Positions 1 through 6,232 are shown, counted from the stretch's first letter. The stretch is DNA of 6,496 bases from Bacteroidales bacterium (GCA_018066005.1 JAGHSG010000113.1:1-6496), one strand, 5' to 3'. Notes: generated by a model from the sequence alone, not told the origin. A program made the numbers and translations.

Positions 1-1478
1 GGATTCTCCACGGCAAAGAGACGGTCATACAGACGTGCTTCCACATCGATACAGGTATTACATTCTACCCAGTTGATAGTGGCTTTGGTCTTGCGGTTAC
101 CGCCTTCGGTACCGGATTTGCTATCGGGGTCGTAGGTAGCATATACGGTTGTTATATTGCCTGCGGCATCTTTTTCGCAGCCCGTAGCTTGAATGATGTA
201 CGCATTCTTCAAACGCACTTCACGGCCACCGGGGCTGAGGCGGAAGAAGTTCTTGTCGGCTTCTTCCAAAAAATCGCCACGCTCAATATACAGTTCTTTG
301 GCGAAGCGCATTTCGCGCGTGCCCAATTCGGGATGTCCGTCTATATTTTCGGCTGTCAGGTTCTCCCCTTCTCCCTCGTAGTTAGTCAGCACGAGTTTGA
401 CGGGGTCAAAGATAGCACAAACGCGAGGGGCTTTTTCTTTTTGGTCTTCGCGAATAGCATTTTCGAGCCATGTATAGTCAATCATACCTTCCACCTTGGT
501 ATAACCAATTGTGTTGATAAAGGCACGAATAGCCTCGGGGGTGTAACCGCGACGACGCAATCCGCAAACGGTCGGCATACGCGGGTCATCCCAGCCTGCA
601 ACGAGACCTTCTTTAACCAATTGCAACATCTTGCGTTTGGACATAACGGTATATGTTATATTGAGGCGGTTGAACTCAATCTGGTGGGTACGGTCCTCTT
701 TATCCTCGGCATTACGTTGATAGCCGAAATCAATCATACGGTCGATGTAATAGTCGTATAAAGGACGGTGTACCACAAATTCGAGGGTGCAGATGGAATG
801 TGTCACGCCTTCAAAATAGTCACTCTGTCCGTGTGCAAAGTCATACATGGGATATACATTCCATTTGCGACCGGTACGATGGTGGGGGTGTGACGTGATG
901 ATACGGTACATAATAGGGTCACGGAAGTGCATGTTCGGATTAGCCATATCTATTTTGGCACGCAGTACCATCTTACCTTCTTCTATCTCACCGTTCTGCA
1001 TAGCCTGGAACAGGCGCAAGTTCTCCTCCACGGGGCGGTCGCGATAAGGTGAAGCCACACCGGGCTCGGTGGGTGTACCTTTCTGCTCTGCTATCTGTTC
1101 AGCGGTCTGCTCATCTACGTAAGCCATGCCATGTTTGATAAAGTCGATCGCTAAGTCGTAGAGTTTCTCAAAGTAGTCGCTGGCATAATAGACATTTCCC
1201 CAGTGGAAACCGAGCCATGCTATATCCTGCTGGATAGAGTCCACATATTCGGTATCTTCCTTGACGGGATTGGTGTCATCAAAACGCAGGTTACATACGC
1301 CATTATAGCGGTCGGCTATTCCGAAGTCCATGCAGATGGCTTTGACGTGACCTATATGCAAGTAGCCATTAGGTTCAGGCGGGAAACGAGTTTGTATGCG
1401 TCCGCTGTTCTTACCTTCTTGCAGGTCTTTCTCGACTATTTGCTCAATAAAGTTGAGCGATTTTTCCTCGTTTTCCAT
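1..1478 (-). CDS. glnS: Glutaminyl-tRNA synthetase (GlnRS), C-terminus cut by window edge
   Basis: This class I aminoacyl-tRNA synthetase charges tRNA-Gln with glutamine in the cytoplasm. I translated 492 codons from the ATG at 1478-1476; the frame stays open to the left edge. The catalytic fold shows PPEPNGYLHIGH at residues 33-44 (HIGH box 41-44) and the second class I signature as VMSKR at 278-282, the form usual in GlnRS. RFDDTNP (65-71) and the segment DFAHGQSDYFEGVTHSICTL (213-232) are also typical of GlnRS and help separate it from the related GluRS. Residues after about 345 belong to the anticodon-binding beta-barrels, which are incomplete here; I expect roughly 60-90 residues to be missing. 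The start lies 1 bp after the lpxA stop codon, with no clear Shine-Dalgarno, so translation may be coupled to lpxA. No internal promoter is visible. No frameshift is seen. Confidence 0.96.
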   Translation of the reverse strand, partial: MENEEKSLNFIEQIVEKDLQEGKNSGRIQTRFPPEPNGYLHIGHVKAICMDFGIADRYNGVCNLRFDDTNPVKEDTEYVDSIQQDIAWLGFHWGNVYYASDYFEKLYDLAIDFIKHGMAYVDEQTAEQIAEQKGTPTEPGVASPYRDRPVEENLRLFQAMQNGEIEEGKMVLRAKIDMANPNMHFRDPIMYRIITSHPHHRTGRKWNVYPMYDFAHGQSDYFEGVTHSICTLEFVVHRPLYDYYIDRMIDFGYQRNAEDKEDRTHQIEFNRLNITYTVMSKRKMLQLVKEGLVAGWDDPRMPTVCGLRRRGYTPEAIRAFINTIGYTKVEGMIDYTWLENAIREDQKEKAPRVCAIFDPVKLVLTNYEGEGENLTAENIDGHPELGTREMRFAKELYIERGDFLEEADKNFFRLSPGGREVRLKNAYIIQATGCEKDAAGNITTVYATYDPDSKSGTEGGNRKTKATINWVECNTCIDVEARLYDRLFAVEN

Positions 1479-1479
1479 A

Positions 1480-2253
1480 TTATAAACCTTTAATGACGCC
1501 TCTTGGCGACTCTTTAATGAAATTAACAATCAAATCACGTTCAGCACTTTGTGGCACGTCAGCCAGCACTTTTTCCATTGCTTGGGTCATGTTCATTTTG
1601 GACATATATACCAAGCGATACACTTGCTGAATCGTCTCCACCTGCTCTTTGGTGAAACCACGGCGACCCAATCCGACCGAGTTGATACCGCAGAATTGGA
1701 TAGGATCACGGGCAGCCATTACGAAAGGCGGTACATCTTTATTGACGTGACTGCCACCTTGAATCATCACATGTGCTCCGATGTGCGAGAACTGATGCAC
1801 GAGTGTGCCGCCACCGATGACGGCATAATCTTCAACCACCACTTCGCCGGCTAATTGTGTAGCGTTGGACATGATGACATGGTCTTTCACCACTACATCG
1901 TGTGCCACGTGGCAATACGCCATGATAAGGCAGTTATTACCCACGACGGTCTTACCTTTGCTGGCTGTTCCGCGGTGAACGGTAGAGCACTCACGCAAGA
2001 CGGTGTTGTCGCCTATGTACGTGTACGTCAACTCACCTTGGAACTTCAAGTCCTGCGGTACAGCACCGACAATAGCAGTCGGGAACACGTGGCAGTTCTT
2101 GCCGATACGTGTATGTTCACACACTGTGGCGTTGGCATCTATCACAGTACCCTCACCTATTTCTACATCTTTGTCAATAAACGCGAACGGACCTACTTCG
2201 ACCGTTTCGTGCAGTTTGGCGTCCGGATGGACGTAAGCTAATGGACTAACCAT
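1480..2253 (-). CDS. lpxA: UDP-N-acetylglucosamine acyltransferase LpxA
   Basis: LpxA catalyses the first step of lipid A synthesis, transferring a 3-hydroxyacyl chain from acyl carrier protein to the 3-OH of UDP-GlcNAc in the cytoplasm. The 257-residue product has the usual family length. Its N-terminal two thirds are hexapeptide repeats that form a left-handed beta-helix, followed by a helical tail from about residue 200. Aligned by eye to E. coli LpxA, the catalytic base His125 is H118 in CHVAHD, His122 is H115, His160 is H153 in VHQF, and Arg204 is R197 in GRRGF. The chain-length ruler position Gly173 is G166, which leaves room for a long acyl chain. His144 of E. coli is E137 here (LAGE). 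The NQDLK-like motif is PQDLK at 66-70. The gene starts 8 bp after the lpxC stop and ends 1 bp before glnS. Confidence 0.97.
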   Translation of the reverse strand: MVSPLAYVHPDAKLHETVEVGPFAFIDKDVEIGEGTVIDANATVCEHTRIGKNCHVFPTAIVGAVPQDLKFQGELTYTYIGDNTVLRECSTVHRGTASKGKTVVGNNCLIMAYCHVAHDVVVKDHVIMSNATQLAGEVVVEDYAVIGGGTLVHQFSHIGAHVMIQGGSHVNKDVPPFVMAARDPIQFCGINSVGLGRRGFTKEQVETIQQVYRLVYMSKMNMTQAMEKVLADVPQSAERDLIVNFIKESPRGVIKGL

Positions 2254-2261
2254 AAATATCT

Positions 2262-3158
2262 TTATTTAATTATTTTTCTCAGTTGTTTGCAACATGTTGT
2301 GTTGAAGCCGTGCCCGGGGCACTCGGCACTTATCTGACCGCGGATATACACGCCGGATAGTGCCAAATCTCCAATCACATCCAGCAGTTTATGCCGAGCC
2401 GGTTCGTTCTCGTAACGCAAGGGGGTCAGGTATCCCAATTGGGAGGCATCAATAGTCGGTTTACCCATTTTGCGAGCCAAGCGATTCATACTCCACTGCC
2501 ATATTTTCTTGTCGTAAATAACGACGGCATTGTCTATGTCTCCCCCTTTTATCAGTCCCAAGTTCAGCAGAGGTTTTATCTCGCGCAGAAAGCAGAACGT
2601 ACGGGCGTCGGCTATCTCGGTAGCAAAGTGACTCAAATCGGTCAATTCAGCCGTTTGCTCGCCCAAGACGGGAGAGGGATAAGACACTTTAACCTCTACT
2701 GCATATTTCGCTGCGGGTATGATGCGCATACGATTAAAGCCCTTGTTATCAAACGAGACAGGTTCGGTAACGACCCACTCTTTGACATCGGCTTCCTGCT
2801 CCTTCAGTCCCACTTTGTTTATCTGTTCCACATACTGTTTGGCACTACCGTCCAAGATAGGTATCTCGGGGGCGTCCACTTCCACCAACACATTCGTCAC
2901 GCCCAGGGCATAAAAGGCAGCCATCATGTGTTCCACCGTACTCACTTTCCACGCCCCGTTTTCCAACACCGTTCCGCGGGTTGTCTTGGTCACATAGTCT
3001 GCCACCGCTTCATAGGTCGGTTTCCCTTCCAAATCTACACGACATATACGAATACCCGTATTCGCGTCTGCAGGCAGGAAAGAAGCATGAATGCACCCGC
3101 CCGTGTGCAGCCCGGGTCCCTCTAATGTAAATGCCTTATTGATGGTTTTCTGTTTCAC
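2262..3158 (-). CDS. lpxC: UDP-3-O-acyl-GlcNAc deacetylase LpxC, monofunctional (no FabZ domain)
   Basis: LpxC is the zinc-dependent deacetylase that makes the committed step of lipid A synthesis. The 298 residues match the length of single-domain LpxC (305 in E. coli). The zinc and catalytic set is intact: E76-H77 in STVEHMMAAF (E. coli E78-H79), H256, K257, D260 and D264 in HKLLDVIGD (E. coli H238, K239, D242, D246) and H283 in PGHGFN (E. coli H265). ARTFCF at 185-190 and GLIKGG at 201-206 line the acyl passage. In Bacteroidota the protein is normally about 460 residues because a FabZ dehydratase is fused at the C-terminus; here the chain stops at KQLRKIIK and lpxA begins 8 bp later. The start is GTG at 3158-3156, placed just before KQKT, the usual N-terminus. 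An ATG GAA TAG mini-frame ends on the first base of that GTG. Confidence 0.96.
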   Translation of the reverse strand: MKQKTINKAFTLEGPGLHTGGCIHASFLPADANTGIRICRVDLEGKPTYEAVADYVTKTTRGTVLENGAWKVSTVEHMMAAFYALGVTNVLVEVDAPEIPILDGSAKQYVEQINKVGLKEQEADVKEWVVTEPVSFDNKGFNRMRIIPAAKYAVEVKVSYPSPVLGEQTAELTDLSHFATEIADARTFCFLREIKPLLNLGLIKGGDIDNAVVIYDKKIWQWSMNRLARKMGKPTIDASQLGYLTPLRYENEPARHKLLDVIGDLALSGVYIRGQISAECPGHGFNTTCCKQLRKIIK

Positions 3159-3296
3159 TATTCCATTTAGGTTATAGGTAGTAGGTTATAGGTAGTAAGG
3201 CATTGTACAATAGTTAGTGCGGACTATAAGACCTTATCCTTTGTACAGCGTTTTTGCGGGCTTTACTACCTTCTATCTACTACCTTCTATCTATTC
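3159..3296 (-). repeat. lpxD-lpxC spacer with duplicated 14-mers forming a long hairpin
   Basis: This 138-bp gap breaks an otherwise tight operon. TAGGTTATAGGTAG occurs twice in tandem (3168-3181, 3182-3195) and TACTACCTTCTATC twice in tandem (3264-3277, 3278-3291). The two pairs are roughly inverted. GGTAGTAG (3177-3184) pairs with CTACTACC (3277-3284), and AGGTAGTAA (3190-3198) pairs with TTACTACCT (3263-3271), with a symmetric 5x5 internal loop between the two stems. The enclosed 64 nt contain the perfect palindrome ATTGTACAAT (3202-3211) and ATAAG-AC-CTTAT (3226-3237). In the operon transcript this would fold just upstream of the lpxC start. There is no T-tract typical of a terminator and no recognisable promoter, so a role as mRNA processing or stability element is inference. 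Confidence 0.85.
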
Positions 3297-4304
3297 CTAA
3301 TTTAACTTCCGGTACATCTCGGGCAACTTACGCATCACGGCATAGACGCGGCGGCACAGACCGGCATCCATGGCAGGACTGCCGAGGTACATACCGGGTT
3401 TGGTAATGCTGTTAGGCACACCCGTTTGCGCGCCGAATATACAGTTGTCGGTTATCTGTATATGTCCGGCAACACCCACCTGACCGGTCAGCATACAATG
3501 GTTACCAACGGTCGTTGAGCCGGCTATACCTACTTGCGAGCAGAGAACGGTGGATTCGCCGATTACCACGTTATGCGCCACTTGTACAAGGTTATCTATC
3601 TTGGTATTCTTTTTGATACGCGTCTCACCCATCATAGCGCGGTCCACCGTCGTGTTGGCACCTATCTCCACATCGTCCTCGATGACGACTATTCCTATCT
3701 GTGGCACTTTATGGTAAACGCCCTGTGCATCCGGTTCGAAGCCGAAGCCGTCTCCGCCGACAACCACACCGGCATGCAGGATGCAGTTAGCACCCACGCG
3801 GCAGTTGTAATAAACCTTAACGCCCGGGTACAGAATGGTGTTGTCACCTATTACGACGTTATCCCCCACATACACTTGCGGATATATCTGCACGCCTTTG
3901 CCCAGACGGACATTCTTACCGATATATGCCATGGCACCTACGTACGCATCTTCGGGCACTTGCACTCCCTCGGCGATAAAAGCAGGTTGTTCGATGCCTT
4001 GGCGCTTGGGGTTCAGCACTTCTGCCACGGCTTGCAGCAGTTGAGCCATAGCGGCACGGGCGTTATCGACCAAGATAATCGTGCATTGTGCATTGTCCAT
4101 CGTCAACTGATAAAGTTCCTTGGTCAGCAGCACAACGGATGCTTTGGTTTCTGCCAGGTACGGCAGGTATTTCTCTTCACCCAAGAAGCACAAATCACCT
4201 TCTTTGGCGGTTTCCAAACCGGCTACATTACTTACTTTTTTCTCGGCGTCACCTTTTAGTTCGCCTTGCAGCATCATGGCTATTTGTCCAGCACTAAATT
4301 CCAT
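3297..4304 (-). CDS. lpxD: UDP-3-O-(3-hydroxyacyl)glucosamine N-acyltransferase LpxD
   Basis: LpxD adds the second 3-hydroxyacyl chain from acyl carrier protein to the 2-amino group freed by LpxC, giving UDP-2,3-diacylglucosamine. The 335 residues fit the family (about 340). Residues 1 to about 100 form the N-terminal uridine-binding domain, with the ordered motif GDLCFLGEEKYLPYL at 36-50. From about 105 onward there are hexapeptide repeats of a left-handed beta-helix, ending in a C-terminal helix (LCRRVYAVMRKLPEMYRKLN, 316-335). The catalytic histidine is H244 in NLVQVAHNV (E. coli His239). GGDGFGFE at 183-190 is the loop typical of LpxD and separates it from LpxA. The ATG lies 20 bp after the stop of the HD gene, in an A/T-rich gap without a Shine-Dalgarno. 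The gene is intact. Confidence 0.97.
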   Translation of the reverse strand: MEFSAGQIAMMLQGELKGDAEKKVSNVAGLETAKEGDLCFLGEEKYLPYLAETKASVVLLTKELYQLTMDNAQCTIILVDNARAAMAQLLQAVAEVLNPKRQGIEQPAFIAEGVQVPEDAYVGAMAYIGKNVRLGKGVQIYPQVYVGDNVVIGDNTILYPGVKVYYNCRVGANCILHAGVVVGGDGFGFEPDAQGVYHKVPQIGIVVIEDDVEIGANTTVDRAMMGETRIKKNTKIDNLVQVAHNVVIGESTVLCSQVGIAGSTTVGNHCMLTGQVGVAGHIQITDNCIFGAQTGVPNSITKPGMYLGSPAMDAGLCRRVYAVMRKLPEMYRKLN

Positions 4305-4324
4305 ATTTTTATTTATTCTTAATT

Positions 4325-5584
4325 CTACGCTCTAAACTGAAACAGATATTGTTTCCTCGGTTTGCGTGTCAACGCTTTTAAGTCCAATATCTCGCTGGCG
4401 GAAGCAATATCCTTGACCGTTCCATCCTGATAGAGAATGTCAATGGAGTCATCTTTTTCGGAGTAGGTGCTATTGGTCGAGACATGTTCCACAAAGAAAT
4501 AGTGTGCATCTTGCGGCTCTATTCCCAAGACCTGTACATAATGCTCGGTCAGCATTTTTTTATCCTCCTCACTTAACGGCTCTGCCAACAGTCGTCCCTT
4601 GTATAAACGCCTATTGATAAACGCTTCGCTCAATAAACGGAGCACTTTATCGTCGCTGGACATCCATGCCTTGATGGCGCTGATGACGTCACTATCGTCC
4701 AACAGGGCATACTGGCGCATCGCCTCGCTACCCACATAAAAATCCTTCTCCGTAATGCGGTTGTACAGGAAATAATGCAACGCCGGACTGGCGAACAGCG
4801 TTACCTGTGACTGCGACATTGCCAACTCTTTGGCACGACTTAACACGGCTATCAATAACTGCTCGGCAGCCACGCTGGTCTTATGCAGATAGACTTGCCA
4901 ATACATAAGCCGACGAGCCACAAGGAATTTCTCCACGCTGTAAATACCTTTGACCTCTACCACCAGTTTATCATCCACCACATTCAGCATTTTGAGCAGC
5001 CGTTCACTGGCGACACGCCCCTCCTGCACACCGGTGAAGAAAGAGTCACGGCACAGGTAGTCCATTCGGTCCACATCTAACTGACTGCTAATCAGTTGAT
5101 GCAGGAAATGGCGTTTATACTTATCCTTGAAAATGGCTATTGCCTCGTCCAGCGGACCGGTTTGGAACAAGTTGCTTTGTGCTTTATCTTCCAAGTCGCG
5201 GTTAATCTGCTCCATCATCAGCAGACTTATTTCCTCGTGGGTTATACCTTCCACCAGCGTATGTTCCAACACATGCGAGAAAGGTCCGTGACCTATGTCG
5301 TGCAGCAGAATGGCTATCTCGGCAGCGGTGGCTTCGTTCTCACTAATCTCCACCCCTTTTTGGCGCAACGATGCAATGCCTTCCTGCATCAGGTGCATAG
5401 CGCCCAATGAGTGGCTGAACCGCGTATGCATGGCTCCGGGATAGACCACGTTACTCAGCCCCAACTGACGTATCCGCCCCAGCCGTTGCACGAACGGATG
5501 CTGCAATACATCGTACACCAACTCGTTTGGAATATTCAGGAATCCAAACACCGGGTCATTGATTATTTTACGTTTATTCGGCAT
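4325..5584 (-). CDS. SAMHD1-like HD-domain phosphohydrolase (putative dNTPase)
   Basis: This 419-residue cytoplasmic protein leads the operon. Its N-terminal half resembles the SAMHD1 and bacterial dNTP triphosphohydrolase branch of the HD superfamily: FVQRLGRIRQLG (31-42), VVYPGAMHTRFSHSLG (46-61), LLHDIGHGPFSH (93-104) and LDVDRMDYLCRDS (169-181). Metal ligands by alignment with human SAMHD1 are H58 (H167), H95-D96 (H206-D207) and D172 (D311). R55, R173, Y176 and D180 occupy positions of substrate-contact residues R164, K312, Y315 and D319. The conserved segment THEEIS follows at 115-120. The C-terminal third is less conserved and probably helical. All metal ligands are present, so an active phosphohydrolase is likely, but the substrate cannot be read from sequence. 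I recall such a gene beside lpxD in other Bacteroidales; a direct role in lipid A synthesis is not shown. The ATG lies 17 bp downstream of a good -7 box. Confidence 0.9.
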   Translation of the reverse strand: MPNKRKIINDPVFGFLNIPNELVYDVLQHPFVQRLGRIRQLGLSNVVYPGAMHTRFSHSLGAMHLMQEGIASLRQKGVEISENEATAAEIAILLHDIGHGPFSHVLEHTLVEGITHEEISLLMMEQINRDLEDKAQSNLFQTGPLDEAIAIFKDKYKRHFLHQLISSQLDVDRMDYLCRDSFFTGVQEGRVASERLLKMLNVVDDKLVVEVKGIYSVEKFLVARRLMYWQVYLHKTSVAAEQLLIAVLSRAKELAMSQSQVTLFASPALHYFLYNRITEKDFYVGSEAMRQYALLDDSDVISAIKAWMSSDDKVLRLLSEAFINRRLYKGRLLAEPLSEEDKKMLTEHYVQVLGIEPQDAHYFFVEHVSTNSTYSEKDDSIDILYQDGTVKDIASASEILDLKALTRKPRKQYLFQFRA

Positions 5585-5601
5585 TATTTCAAATTAGCGT
5601 G

Positions 5602-5632
5602 CAAATATACAACAAAAATTTGGGATACGCAA
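5602..5632 (-). promoter_or_regulatory. Bacteroidota-type promoter for the HD-lpxD-lpxC-lpxA-glnS operon
   Basis: On the minus strand TATATTTG (5609-5602) fits the TAnnTTTG -7 consensus of the Bacteroidota primary sigma factor. A TTGC (5632-5629), a partial match to the -33 TTTG box, sits 19 nt upstream, within the usual spacing. The -7 box ends 17 nt before the HD gene ATG, implying a short leader of about a dozen bases. No other credible promoter was seen between the five genes, so this probably drives the whole operon. Confidence 0.7.
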
Positions 5633-5641
5633 CTTTTAAGA

Positions 5642-5667
5642 GCAAAAAATAAGATTTTCATCTTATT
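5642..5667 (-). terminator. Possible intrinsic terminator stopping minus-strand readthrough
   Basis: Read on the minus strand, AATAAGAT and ATCTTATT form a perfect 8-bp stem capped by a GAAA (GNRA) tetraloop, and a run of T residues follows directly. It lies about 10 bp upstream of the -33 box of the operon promoter, where it could insulate the operon from transcription coming out of the repeat region. The stem has only one G-C pair, so it may be weak. An alternative is a structural or protein-binding hairpin. Confidence 0.4.
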
Positions 5668-5675
5668 ATTGTATG

Positions 5676-5722
5676 TTTTGCGATAGGATATGAGAGTTCA
5701 CTCACAATAGACTATCGCAAAA
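5676..5722. repeat. Perfect 11-bp inverted repeat TTTTGCGATAG / CTATCGCAAAA
   Basis: TTTTGCGATAG (5676-5686) is the exact reverse complement of CTATCGCAAAA (5712-5722), with a 25-nt centre that itself contains TGAG/CTCA (5691-5694 and 5701-5704). Nine bases of the right arm, CTATCGCAA, recur at 5875-5883. It lacks the T-tract of a simple terminator. It could be an operator, a recombinase or transposase end, or part of the repeat mosaic to its right. Confidence 0.7.
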
Positions 5723-5732
5723 TAGGCAATAT

Positions 5733-5749
5733 AGGGCTTTTGCCCTTTT
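5733..5749 (+). terminator. Short hairpin AGGGC-TTTT-GCCCT with T-run (terminator-like)
   Basis: AGGGC (5733-5737), loop TTTT and GCCCT (5742-5746) run straight into TTTT (5746-5749), the layout of an intrinsic terminator on the plus strand. The stem is short (5 bp) and no plus-strand gene is seen upstream in the window, so it may be only one of the many mini-hairpins in this region. Confidence 0.3.
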
Positions 5750-5827
5750 GCTCTTTATTTGCGTATTTTAATAAAAGTGAGGACTACCATTCGGAGGAAT
5801 TGCGAGTTTACGAGCAAGGGAGTGCCG

Positions 5828-5871
5828 AATATACAACGACACCGTCGGCATGCGGCGTCCCAATATACAAC
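5828..5871. repeat. Direct repeats of AATATACAAC
   Basis: AATATACAAC occurs at 5828-5837 and 5862-5871, starts 34 bp apart. A third identical copy at 5604-5613 overlaps the operon promoter, where its complement supplies most of the -7 box. The two distal copies give TATATTCG and TATATTGG, which miss the -7 consensus and lack a -33 box at the right distance. Between them lies the palindrome GCATGC (5848-5853). Confidence 0.6.
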
Positions 5872-5883
5872 AATCTATCGCAA

Positions 5884-5896
5884 GGCACTTTGTGCC
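5884..5896. repeat. Mini-hairpin GGCAC-TTT-GTGCC
   Basis: This is a perfect 5-bp stem with a TTT loop, followed by GTTCA at 5897-5901. The same stem and the same GTTCA tail, with TCC as loop, appear at 6463-6480 in the terminal array, so the two are copies of one unit about 580 bp apart. Confidence 0.7.
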
Positions 5897-5925
5897 GTTC
5901 ATTCTACGGTTTGACTCGTGTCTAA

Positions 5926-5980
5926 CCTTAGCGATACCTTAGCGATACCTTAGTGATACGTTAGTTATAGGTTAGTTATT
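5926..5980. repeat. Tandem array of five 11-bp units (TTAG-containing)
   Basis: There are five uninterrupted 11-mers: CCTTAGCGATA twice, CCTTAGTGATA, CGTTAGTTATA, GGTTAGTTATT. All keep TTAG at the same offset, and neighbours differ by zero to a few bases, as expected from stepwise tandem duplication with drift. The period is close to one helical turn, so repeated sites would lie on one face of the DNA. Confidence 0.9.
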
Positions 5981-5992
5981 ACTGAAGGATCT

Positions 5993-6069
5993 CCGTACTT
6001 TTTTCGTACTATTTGCCTACTTTTTCCGCGTGATTTGGGCGTGATTTCCGCGTCCTTTCCGCGTCCCTC
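5993..6069. repeat. Tandem array of seven 11-bp units with phased T-tracts
   Basis: The 11-mers are CCGTACTTTTT, TCGTACTATTT, GCCTACTTTTT, CCGCGTGATTT, GGGCGTGATTT, CCGCGTCCTTT and CCGCGTCCCTC. The first six end in TTT or more at an exact 11-bp period, while the core changes in steps from GTACT to GTGAT to GTCCT. The array starts 12 bp after the preceding 11-bp array and is 1 bp out of register with it. Phased T-tracts can bend DNA, though 11 bp is slightly longer than the optimal 10.5. Confidence 0.85.
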
Positions 6070-6086
6070 TAATAGGATTGCGCTCC

Positions 6087-6118
6087 TTCACCGGTTCACC
6101 GATTCACCGATTCACCGG
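6087..6118. repeat. Four tandem 8-bp units TTCACCGR
   Basis: TTCACCGG, TTCACCGA, TTCACCGA and TTCACCGG follow each other without gaps. The 8-bp period matches the word spacing inside the hairpin modules further right, but no reverse-complement partner (CGGTGAA) is present, so this stretch does not form such a module by itself. Confidence 0.9.
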
Positions 6119-6131
6119 CGCCTCTGGCGCC
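6117..6131. repeat. Mini-hairpin GGCGCC-TCT-GGCGCC
   Basis: Two GGCGCC palindromes flank a TCT triplet, so the arms can pair with each other as a 6-bp stem with a pyrimidine triloop. It is followed by GCATTCC twice (6134-6140, 6142-6148), which leads into the first long hairpin module. Confidence 0.75.
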
Positions 6132-6147
6132 TTGCATTCCGGCATTC

Positions 6148-6232
6148 CTCCACATGTGTCGTGTGGAGAAATGGAGAAACGGAAATTTCTCCATTTCTCC
6201 ATTCCTCCATTACTTTCTTATGGAGTTTCCGC
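6148..6232. repeat. Hairpin module A (word TGGAG / CTCCA)
   Basis: Word starts are CTCCA at 6148; TGGAG at 6164 and 6172; a degenerate slot at 6180 (CGGAA); CTCCA at 6189, 6197 and 6205; TGGAG at 6221. They form three nested structures: CTCCACA/TGTGGAG (6148-6154 and 6162-6168), a perfect 16-bp stem (6164-6179 with 6186-6201) and CTCCAT/ATGGAG (6205-6210 and 6220-6225) around a 9-nt loop TACTTTCTT. The module ends in TTTCCGC. The stems are mutually exclusive in part, so alternative folds are possible. Confidence 0.85.

Noticed and set aside
1843..1845. Glu137 in LpxA where E. coli has the active-site His144, as a possible defect
   Set aside because: All other catalytic positions are intact, and I recall LAGE at this place in other Bacteroidota LpxA proteins, so it is probably a lineage feature rather than a loss of function.
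2391..4259. Long plus-strand open frames opposite lpxC and lpxD
   Set aside because: They are antisense to genes with full catalytic motifs and have no family resemblance of their own.
5820..5870. Minus-strand promoters at the two distal AATATACAAC copies
   Set aside because: The -7 boxes read TATATTCG and TATATTGG instead of TAnnTTTG, and there is no -33 TTTG about 19-21 nt upstream.
5740..5925. 61-codon open frame on the plus strand beside the repeat region
   Set aside because: It runs through the AATATACAAC repeats and the GGCAC-TTT-GTGCC hairpin, has no upstream promoter or recognisable family, and ends just before the 11-bp array. It is most likely a by-product of repeat sequence.
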